A program made the translations under genes and the position numbers. Positions 37,489 to 43,765 of a stretch of 43,765 nt of DNA are shown piece by piece; position 1 is the first letter of the stretch; each line of letters begins with the position of its first letter. A model generated the notes under the pieces. The model ran no database searches. It was not told the DNA's origin and was given only the letters and a program-made list of their open reading frames with translations. Source of the DNA: REEP01 sp964517265 (GTDB taxonomy: Bacteria; Pseudomonadota; Alphaproteobacteria; Rhodospirillales; Defluviicoccaceae); contig CAZFBS010000023.1 in the NCBI GenBank assembly GCA_964517265.1, positions 1-43,765 of the forward strand, in the 5' to 3' direction.

Positions 37489-37774
37489 AATCCTCCTCCT
37501 GCTGCTGCGTCGCAAAATCACGCGATCGCGCTGAAAAGCTTCTAATTTCGCGCCAATTCGCAAGGCGCGTCCAGCAAAATTTAGCAAATTGTGCGTTGCG
37601 AAGAAAGATCCAAGCGTCTAAAAAGGGTGTTTGTGATGTGATGAGACGATGAACGTACTTGGTGGCGTCCTCCAGCATCTTTTACTGGATGCTGGACTTC
37701 GGCGAAGCGGAAGCATTGCGCGCTTTCGGCAGTAAACCAGGATGGTTCCGGAACCGAGGGTGGAGGAGACGATA
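37489..37774. promoter_or_regulatory. Divergent ecm / ccr promoter region
   Basis: This region must drive both ecm and ccr. It holds a direct repeat AGCAAAAT / AGCAAATT (37573-37580 and 37583-37590) with a 10-base period, about one helical turn, in an AT-rich patch, and a perfect hairpin at 37671-37696. Acetate and short-chain-acyl regulators of related bacteria (the ScfR/RamB/PccR kind) recognise AT-rich TTTGC-like sites; whether the repeat is one is inference. Confidence 0.45.
37671..37696. repeat. Perfect 9-base inverted repeat in the ccr leader
   Basis: TCCAGCATC and its exact complement GATGCTGGA flank an 8-base loop, 79 bases before the ccr start. It may be an operator or an RNA hairpin. 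No T-run follows. Confidence 0.7.
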
Positions 37775-39532
37775 GTGGCAAAAGAACTTTATGACATCGG
37801 TGATGCACCTCCCGTCGGCGAGGTGCCGGCGAAAATGAATGCTTGGTTGATCCGTGCCGAACGGTTCGGACAACCGATGACGGCTTTTCAGAAGGAAGTT
37901 GTCAACATTCCCCCCATCAAGGATGACGAGTGTCTCGTCTATGTCATGGCCGCCGGTATTAACTACAATAACGTCTGGGCCGGCCTCGGTATTCCCGTCA
38001 ATGTCATTGCAGCGCGTAATAAGCAAGGAGAGCCTGAAGACTTCCACATCGGCGGCAGCGACGCCTCGGGCATCGTCTACAAGGTCGGCAAGGACGTTAC
38101 CAACGTTAAGGTCGGTGACGAAGTTGTCATTCATTGCGGCATGTGGAGTCGCGATTGTCCGTGGGTCACGGCCGGCAACGATCCGATGTATTCGCCGACC
38201 TTCCGGATCTGGGGCTACGAGACCAACTGGGGAAGCTTTGCCCAATTTACCAAGGTGCAGGCGCACCAATGCATGCCGAAACCGGCTCATATGAATTGGG
38301 AAGAGGCTGCTGCCTATACGCTGGTCGGCGCCACCGCCTATCGGATGCTGCATGGCTGGCCCGAGCATGCCATGAAGGAGGGCGATCCGGTGCTGATCTG
38401 GGGTGGTGCCGGCGGGCTCGGCTCGATGGCGATCCAGATCGTCAGAGCAGCTGGCGCCGTTCCGGTTGCGGTCGTCTCCGGTGAGGACAAGTTCGATTAC
38501 TGCAAGGACCTCGGCGCCCAGGGCTGCATCAACCGCAAGAATTTCGACCACTGGGGTCAGCTTCCCCACTGGAAGGACTCGGTCGGGTACAACAACTGGC
38601 TCAAAGGCGTTCGGAAGTTCGGTTCGGCATTCTGGGAGGCGCTGGGCGAGAAACGTTCGCCCACCGTCGTGTTCGAACATCCCGGCGAGTCGACCATTCC
38701 CACTTCGATGTTCGTCTGCGATACCGGCGGCATGGTCGTCATCTGTGCCGGTACCACCGGCTACAATGCGACTGTCGATCTGCGCTACATGTGGATGCGG
38801 CAAAAACGCTTCCAGGGCTCGCACTTCGCCAACGACGATCAGTGCTACGCGATGAATGAGCTGGCACTCAACGGCCAGCTCGACCCGTGCATGTCGCGGG
38901 CGTTCACTTACGAAGAACTGCCGCTCTCGCACCAGTTGATGCACGATAACCAGCATCCGCACGGCTGCATGTCGGTTTTGATCGGTGCCCCTGACTTCGG
39001 CCTCGGCAAGAGTGCCGAAGCGCCGCAACCGATGGCGCGGGCGTCGTTGCCGGAAGGTGATGTCCACGACACCCCGCATCCCTATCCGCTTTCGGCGCCG
39101 CTGCCGGATGTCGACGGAGCGACCGAGGAGATCAAGATCGTCGACGACGGCACCAAGGTGCGCGATCAGATGCACCCGGGGATTATCTCCTGCGCATCCA
39201 CTGACAAGCTTCACGACGCTGCCAAGAAGATGATCGACAACGACGTTCACGCCCTGGTTGTCATCGACGGTGACAGCATCAGCGGTGTGCTCTCCCAGAC
39301 CGACATCGTGCTCGCTCGCCAGGGCCGGACCGCCGATGACGCGCGGCAATTCTCGGTTGCCGATTGGATGACCGAGGGGTGCGCGACCATCAAACCAGAC
39401 GCCCCCCTGTCCGCCGCGATCACAATGATGATGAAGCAGCGAATTCATCGCTTGGTGGTGACCGAGGGAGGCAAGCCGGTCGGGGTCCTGTCGATGACGG
39501 ATATCGTGCGCAAGGCGATCACCGTCGATTAA
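37775..39532 (+). CDS. ccr: Crotonyl-CoA carboxylase/reductase with C-terminal CBS domain pair
   Basis: Ccr reduces and carboxylates crotonyl-CoA to (2S)-ethylmalonyl-CoA with NADPH and CO2. Residues 1 to about 430 are a normal Ccr: the active-site region GINYNNVWAGLG near residue 60, WGYETNWGSFAQF near residue 146, the nucleotide-binding WGGAGGLGSMAIQ near residue 208, and GSHFANDDQ with the active-site-type His. After a proline-rich linker two CBS motifs follow, VRDQMHPGIISC to SGVLSQTDIV (about 460-512) and VADWMTEGCATIKPDAPLSA to GVLSMTDIV (about 526-580). The usual Ccr is about 430 residues; this is 585. The start is GTG at 37775 with GGAGGAG before it. Confidence 0.93.
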   Translation: MAKELYDIGDAPPVGEVPAKMNAWLIRAERFGQPMTAFQKEVVNIPPIKDDECLVYVMAAGINYNNVWAGLGIPVNVIAARNKQGEPEDFHIGGSDASGIVYKVGKDVTNVKVGDEVVIHCGMWSRDCPWVTAGNDPMYSPTFRIWGYETNWGSFAQFTKVQAHQCMPKPAHMNWEEAAAYTLVGATAYRMLHGWPEHAMKEGDPVLIWGGAGGLGSMAIQIVRAAGAVPVAVVSGEDKFDYCKDLGAQGCINRKNFDHWGQLPHWKDSVGYNNWLKGVRKFGSAFWEALGEKRSPTVVFEHPGESTIPTSMFVCDTGGMVVICAGTTGYNATVDLRYMWMRQKRFQGSHFANDDQCYAMNELALNGQLDPCMSRAFTYEELPLSHQLMHDNQHPHGCMSVLIGAPDFGLGKSAEAPQPMARASLPEGDVHDTPHPYPLSAPLPDVDGATEEIKIVDDGTKVRDQMHPGIISCASTDKLHDAAKKMIDNDVHALVVIDGDSISGVLSQTDIVLARQGRTADDARQFSVADWMTEGCATIKPDAPLSAAITMMMKQRIHRLVVTEGGKPVGVLSMTDIVRKAITVD

Positions 39533-39594
39533 GCAGGTTGTCAACGTCCGCTGCGGCGGTCACATCCTGGAGGTTCTGATCGGCTGAGGTGGTA

Positions 39595-39674
39595 GGCCCC
39601 ATCCAACGCTTGAGAGAACCGCTGCAGCTGAACCATCAACGAGGGGCCGGAGTCATCCGGCCCCAATTGTTTTT
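39595..39674 (+). terminator. Intrinsic terminator with competing antiterminator in front of mcd
   Basis: GGGGCCGG (39643-39650) and CCGGCCCC (39657-39664) form an 8-base GC stem with loop AGTCAT, followed by AATTGTTTTT, a classic Rho-independent terminator. It ends one base before the mcd ribosome-binding site. Upstream, GGCCCC at 39595-39600 could pair with GGGGCC at 39643-39648 and melt the stem. It may end ccr transcription, control mcd by attenuation, or both. Confidence 0.75.
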
Positions 39675-39689
39675 GGAGAGAAATTCGTC

Positions 39690-41369
39690 ATGGATGCCCC
39701 CGTCGCCAACAGCAACACCGAAAGCCCTGTTCTTCCTGATTTGATTCCCACCTGTGTCGAGGCATACCACGCCAGCCAGCACCTTCTTGTCGAGGTTCGC
39801 AAAGAAGTGGCCAAAATGGTGGTTCGCACCGGCCGGATTCCGTCAGAACTTTTGGACAAATATCAGTTTGCCGCCCACGGCTATGCCTGGATGGCCACCT
39901 ACGTTTCCTGCTTGCGGGCGATGGCGGCGTGGGCCGAACGGCTGGAAGGCCAGGGGCAGTTCGGCGAGTTGGAGTCGCTATATCTGCAAGCAACCTTTGG
40001 GGAATATCTCGCCCAGATGGTCGGTGGGATTCCCATCTCCCAAGGCGAAATTGTCCGGCCCTCCGCGATGGGCGTCAGCGATGACGCGGTTCATGCCTTT
40101 TACACACCCGCCGTTTCCGCCTTGATCAAGAGCGGCAACACCGACGCCGTGCGGATGCGGATCGCGGAGTTGATCGCCGACCACCAGTTCGGCGCCCTTT
40201 GCCTCGATGAAACAGAGGAGATGATCCGCGAGCAGTTCCGCCGCTGGAGCGAGGAGAAGGTCGCCCCGCACGCTCATGGCTGGCACGAGCGGGACGAACT
40301 GATTCCGATGGAGATCATCGAGGAGATGGCGGAACTTGGCGTCTTCGGCCTCACCATTCCGGAGGAATACGGCGGGCTTGGAATGGGCAAGCAGGCGATG
40401 TGCGTCGTCACCGAGGAGCTCAGCCGCGCTTATATCGGAGTGGGGTCTCTTGGTACCCGTTCGGAGATCGCCGCCGAACTCATCCGGCTCGGCGGAACCG
40501 ACGATCAAAAGGAGCACTACCTGCCGAAGCTGGCGTCGGCGGAAATTCTGCCGACGGCGGTGTTTACTGAGCCCAACACCGGCTCTGACCTCGGCTCGTT
40601 GCGCACGCGGGCGGTCCTTAATGGCGATGTCTACAAGATCACGGGCAACAAGACCTGGATCACCCACGCTGCACGGACGGACCTGATGACGCTGCTGGCG
40701 CGTACCAACCCGAACGAGAAGGGTTACAAGGGCCTCAGCATGTTCCTGGCCGAGAAGCCGCGCGGCACCGACGCCGAGCCGTTCCCCGCCAAGGGAATGG
40801 ACGGTGGCGAGATCGAGGTGCTCGGCTATCGCGGAATGAAGGAGTACGAAATCGCGTTCGACGATTTCGAGGTGCCCGCGTCCCACCTGCTCGGTCGCTC
40901 GGAAGGCAACGGCTTCAAGCAGTTGATGGCGACGTTCGAGAGTGCCCGCATCCAGACCGCTGCGCGAGCCGTCGGTGTGGCTCAGAATGCTCTTGAGCTT
41001 GCGCTTCAGTACGCACAGGAGCGGGTTCAGTTCGACCGTCCGATCTTCCAGTTTCCACGCGTTGCCGGAAAGCTGGCATGGATGGCGGTTGAGACGATGG
41101 CGGCTCGGCAGCTGACTTATGATGCCGCTCGCCAGAAGGACCTCGACCAGCGCTGCGACATCGAGGCCGGCATGGCCAAGCTACTGGCGGCGCGGGTGGC
41201 ATGGTCCAACGCCGACAATGCCGTCCAGATTCACGGCGGCAACGGCTATGCCCTTGAGTACCCGATCTCAAGGGTTCTGTGCGACGCGCGCATTCTCAAC
41301 GTGTTCGAGGGTGCGGCCGAAATTCAGGCGCACGTTGTTGCCCGTGGGCTGCTGGCATCCCGCAACTGA
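39690..41369 (+). CDS. mcd: Methylsuccinyl-CoA dehydrogenase (acyl-CoA dehydrogenase with N-terminal extension)
   Basis: Mcd oxidises (2S)-methylsuccinyl-CoA to mesaconyl-CoA, using FAD and electron-transfer flavoprotein. The 559-residue protein has an extra N-terminal helical part of about 150 residues, a known feature of Mcd, before a full acyl-CoA dehydrogenase (ELGVFGLTIPEEYGGLGMGK, AVFTEPNTGSDLGSLRT, GNKTWITHAARTD, QIHGGNGYALEYPISRVL). The end reads NVFEGAAEIQAHVVARGLL. The ATG at 39690 follows GGAGAG. It lies next to ccr and ecm, completing three consecutive steps of the pathway. Confidence 0.9.
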   Translation: MDAPVANSNTESPVLPDLIPTCVEAYHASQHLLVEVRKEVAKMVVRTGRIPSELLDKYQFAAHGYAWMATYVSCLRAMAAWAERLEGQGQFGELESLYLQATFGEYLAQMVGGIPISQGEIVRPSAMGVSDDAVHAFYTPAVSALIKSGNTDAVRMRIAELIADHQFGALCLDETEEMIREQFRRWSEEKVAPHAHGWHERDELIPMEIIEEMAELGVFGLTIPEEYGGLGMGKQAMCVVTEELSRAYIGVGSLGTRSEIAAELIRLGGTDDQKEHYLPKLASAEILPTAVFTEPNTGSDLGSLRTRAVLNGDVYKITGNKTWITHAARTDLMTLLARTNPNEKGYKGLSMFLAEKPRGTDAEPFPAKGMDGGEIEVLGYRGMKEYEIAFDDFEVPASHLLGRSEGNGFKQLMATFESARIQTAARAVGVAQNALELALQYAQERVQFDRPIFQFPRVAGKLAWMAVETMAARQLTYDAARQKDLDQRCDIEAGMAKLLAARVAWSNADNAVQIHGGNGYALEYPISRVLCDARILNVFEGAAEIQAHVVARGLLASRN

Positions 41370-41398
41370 GCCTCTGTCGACACGCGGAACCAAAATGT

Positions 41399-41426
41399 CC
41401 CCCCGGGGCCGGTGGCTCTCGGGGGG
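41399..41426 (+). terminator. Terminator-like stem after mcd
   Basis: CCCCCCG and CGGGGGG make a perfect 7-base GC stem around a 14-base loop, 30 bases after the mcd stop. A short T-run (CTTTTTC) comes 24 bases further on, so it is not a textbook intrinsic terminator. Confidence 0.5.
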
Positions 41427-41507
41427 CCTATCTGCAAACCGGCCTGACGCTTTTTCGTCTCAGCCTTTTTCATTTCGGGCCGTGACGGCGGGGCCAAATC
41501 GCTCTAT

Positions 41508-41711
41508 ATGTCGACGATGAGCACACTTCTCGCAATTCTTCTCGTGGTCGCGATGGCCGCTACGGTTATCGTTTTGTTCACTGGCATTCTTGGCTTCGCC
41601 TTCAACAGCAAGTTGAATGCAAAATATTCGACGAAGCTGATGACCGCGCGCGTTCTGTTGCAAGGGTTCGCGCTGGCCATCTTCATGGTGATCGTGTTGA
41701 CACAGATGTAG
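41508..41711 (+). CDS. Small HIG1-like twin-transmembrane protein
   Basis: A 67-residue protein with two hydrophobic segments (residues about 5-30 and 48-66) linked by the polar NSKLNAKYSTKLMTARVLLQG. The LM.ARVLLQG pattern is that of HIG1-like small membrane proteins, which in bacteria are often found beside cobalamin adenosyltransferase genes. Their function is unclear, possibly related to respiratory complexes. The start may be either ATG (41508 or 41517). It ends 13 bases before the adenosyltransferase gene, so they are likely cotranscribed. Confidence 0.8.
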   Translation: MSTMSTLLAILLVVAMAATVIVLFTGILGFAFNSKLNAKYSTKLMTARVLLQGFALAIFMVIVLTQM

Positions 41712-41724
41712 TCGGATACCGGCG

Positions 41725-42288
41725 ATGGTCACACTGACGAAAATCTACACGCGCGGCGGCGACAAAGGGCAGACGTCCCTTGGCGACGGGCGACGCGTGG
41801 CAAAACACGATCTTCGTGTCGAGGCGTACGGCACGGTCGATGAAACCAATGGCGTGATCGGCTTGGCCCGTCTTCACACCGAGGGTGATGCCGACGCGAT
41901 GCTGAGCCGGATTCAGAACGATCTTTTCGATCTGGGTGCCGATCTCTGCACGCCCGAGACCGGACGCAAGGCGGAAGGGGCACTGCGCATCGCCGAGAGT
42001 CAAGTTGAACGCTTGGAGCGAGAAATCGATGCGATGAATGCGGAGTTGCAGCCGCTCCAATCGTTCATCCTTCCAGGTGGCACGCCGGCGGCCGCCTATC
42101 TCCATTTGGCTCGTACGGTCGCTCGCCGCGCTGAGCGCGTGATGACGCGACTGGGCGAGATCGAACCGCTGAATCCGGTCACCATCCGCTACATCAACCG
42201 GGTCTCCGACCATTTGTTCGTGCTCGCCCGCTTCCTCAATGACAAGGGCGCGAGCGACGTTCTTTGGGTGCCGGGCGCCAATCGCTGA
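41725..42288 (+). CDS. Cob(I)yrinic acid a,c-diamide adenosyltransferase, PduO type
   Basis: The enzyme transfers adenosyl from ATP to cob(I)alamin to make coenzyme B12. The 187-residue protein has the ATP-binding TRGGDKGQTSLGDGRRV at the N-terminus, RVEAYGTVDETNG near residue 32, and RTVARRAERVMTRL later, typical of PduO-type adenosyltransferases. The nearby Ecm depends on its product, so this gene serves the ethylmalonyl-CoA block. I see no cobalamin riboswitch upstream. Confidence 0.94.
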   Translation: MVTLTKIYTRGGDKGQTSLGDGRRVAKHDLRVEAYGTVDETNGVIGLARLHTEGDADAMLSRIQNDLFDLGADLCTPETGRKAEGALRIAESQVERLEREIDAMNAELQPLQSFILPGGTPAAAYLHLARTVARRAERVMTRLGEIEPLNPVTIRYINRVSDHLFVLARFLNDKGASDVLWVPGANR

Positions 42289-42417
42289 GCTTTGGCGTGC
42301 CGGAATGCGGGAAGGAATGCCGCCGGCGCCTCTCCTCGCCTATTGTTTTCAGCAGACTTATCAATACATAAGTGGAGAAAGGGTAGCCTTGTCAGCGCGA
42401 TCGGCGCTTTAGGCGAC

Positions 42418-43765
42418 ATGCAGTGCATGGATTTCAAGACCGACTGGGCAACCGAACAGGTTGGCGTCTGCCGATCGCTCTCCGAGGCGATCGCCTCCGG
42501 CCTTCTGGGCAGGCAGGCACTGGTTTCATTTGCCGAAGCGGCGCCTGTTCTGATCGCATACGCCACTCCCGATGGGCGTATTCGCTTCGCCAACAAGGCC
42601 TGGGCTGGCTGGTTAAGCCAACCACGTTCGCCTATCTCCGAATATTCGCTTGTCGAGCTTGTCGAGCCGGCGTTTCGTGATGCCATTGAAACGCATTTAA
42701 AGGCTGCCGTGGCCGGCGCGCGGGTGACGTTCGAGATGGTCGTACCGTGCAATGGGAATTGCCGGACGATGCGAATGACGCTGATCGCAGACCGCGACAG
42801 CAAAGGCGCCGTCTGCGGCCTTTTCGTTTTGGGCGAAGACCTCAGCGAGAAGACCGAGCGCTTGCAGCGCGAAATTGCCGACCGCGCCCGGGTCGAGCTG
42901 GAGCTGGCCGAAAAAGAGCGGTTGCTTTCCGAACTGATCGAGACCGCCCCAACGCTGGTGGTTCTGGCCGATGATAAGGGTCGGATCCTGCTTTTCAACC
43001 GCGCTTGCGAGGAACTGACGGGCTATGCCCGGCACGAAGTGATCGGCAAAGATCTGCTCACTCTGTTCGTGCCGCCGGAATGGCAGTTCACGGTCCAGGC
43101 GCGGTTTGCCGATCCCTTCGCGCCGGAGGTGCAGCGACCCCATGAGAACCCCTGGCTGACGAAGGCGGGCGAACGCCGCTGCATCGAGTGGCGTTGCGCC
43201 GTGCTGCCCATCGACGGCGCGGATGTGTATGGGGTACTCGGGATCGGGGTGGACATCACCGAGCGCAGGCTCGCCGAACGGGCTGCCTACCAGCAACAAA
43301 TGGAGCTGGCGCGGGTGCTCAGGGTCAACACCATGGGCGAGATGGCGGCCGCCCTGGCCCATGAGATCAACCAGCCGTTGGCTGCCATACTCAGTTACAC
43401 CCAAGGCTGCCAGCGCTTGGTCGCCGGGCAAGAGGGGCTTCCCCAGGAAGTGGACGGCTATCTGGAAAAGCTGGCAGGGCAGGCACGTCGCGCCGGAGAG
43501 ATTGTGCAGCATATTCGGCGGTTCATCCAGAAGGATGTGCCGCTCATGACCGAGTGCGATATGAACGAACTGGTGCGCGAGGCGGCGACGTTTGCGCGCG
43601 CCGAGGCGGCTCTTCATGAGGTGACGGTCGCCCTCGATCTTGCTCTCGTGCGGTTGCCGGTGCGCGCGGAGCGGATTGCGATCGAGCAGGTGATCTTGAA
43701 CCTCATTCACAACAGCGTCGAAGCGATGGTCGGGGGGCAGTGCGCACGGCGCGAGGTCACCGTCG
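42418..43765 (+). CDS. PAS-domain sensor histidine kinase (5' part, runs off the window)
   Basis: The visible 449 residues hold a first PAS-like domain (about residues 35-130, with APVLIAYATPDGRIRFANKA), a short coiled coil, a second PAS (about 165-285, TAPTLVVLADDKGRILLFNRAC and GYARHEVIGKDLL), and a histidine kinase with H-box AAALAHEINQPLAAIL near residue 325 and N-box NLIHNSVEAM near residue 433. The HEINQPLAAI type is FixL/DctB-like. The N-terminal region has no membrane segment, so it is probably cytosolic. The ATG at 42418 has AGGCG before it. The partner regulator is outside the window. Confidence 0.9.
   Translation, partial: MQCMDFKTDWATEQVGVCRSLSEAIASGLLGRQALVSFAEAAPVLIAYATPDGRIRFANKAWAGWLSQPRSPISEYSLVELVEPAFRDAIETHLKAAVAGARVTFEMVVPCNGNCRTMRMTLIADRDSKGAVCGLFVLGEDLSEKTERLQREIADRARVELELAEKERLLSELIETAPTLVVLADDKGRILLFNRACEELTGYARHEVIGKDLLTLFVPPEWQFTVQARFADPFAPEVQRPHENPWLTKAGERRCIEWRCAVLPIDGADVYGVLGIGVDITERRLAERAAYQQQMELARVLRVNTMGEMAAALAHEINQPLAAILSYTQGCQRLVAGQEGLPQEVDGYLEKLAGQARRAGEIVQHIRRFIQKDVPLMTECDMNELVREAATFARAEAALHEVTVALDLALVRLPVRAERIAIEQVILNLIHNSVEAMVGGQCARREVTV

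Noticed and set aside
37682..39544. 620-codon minus-strand open frame opposite ccr
   Set aside because: It is the shadow of the well-supported ccr gene.

Overview
The window reads as a piece of a GC-rich alphaproteobacterial chromosome, probably of the Rhodospirillales type. It carries the replication-origin neighbourhood typical of that class (hemE-hemH-hemJ-rho on one side; mnmE, mnmG, rsmG, parA, parB, holA, lptE, leuS on the other) and three enzymes of the ethylmalonyl-CoA pathway. Taxonomy is inferred from gene content and protein motifs only.

Layout. 1-3619: rho (partial), hemJ, hemH and hemE on the minus strand (transcription termination and late haem synthesis). 3620-4309: a non-coding gap beside hemE with several near-consensus DnaA boxes, the best candidate for oriC. 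4310-7858: a minus-strand operon lutA-lutB-lutC-smr (lactate oxidation plus a Smr-domain protein). 7992-12445: accessory stretch with a quinone reductase, an AT-richer two-gene cassette (DUF488 protein plus an unassigned partner), a zinc alcohol dehydrogenase and several gene remnants; the dehydrogenase is flanked by direct repeats of the cassette end and the yyaL end. 12442-15874: yyaL, a DUF6489-like protein, a 2Fe-2S ferredoxin and MgtC. 16082-22738: mnmE, doxX, mnmG, rsmG, parA, parB with two perfect parS sites. 22940-28726: a metallo-beta-lactamase-fold protein, then leuS-lptE-holA and a DUF3576 lipoprotein on the minus strand. 28727-34620: a repeat-bearing gap, an SDR/acyl-CoA ligase pair, a GNAT, panB-panC and a TetR regulator. 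34888-42288: an orphan protein, then the ethylmalonyl-CoA block: ecm (minus) divergent from ccr and mcd (plus), followed by a small HIG1-like membrane protein and a cobalamin adenosyltransferase. 42418-end: a PAS histidine kinase (partial).

How they work together. The ecm/ccr/mcd enzymes convert crotonyl-CoA to methylsuccinyl- and mesaconyl-CoA during acetyl-CoA assimilation; the adenosyltransferase makes the B12 coenzyme that Ecm needs. ParA/ParB and the parS sites segregate the origin region. The most unusual items are a crotonyl-CoA carboxylase/reductase carrying a C-terminal CBS pair, a terminator with a competing antiterminator directly in front of the mcd ribosome-binding site, and the direct-repeat scar around the alcohol dehydrogenase with reciprocal gene remnants.
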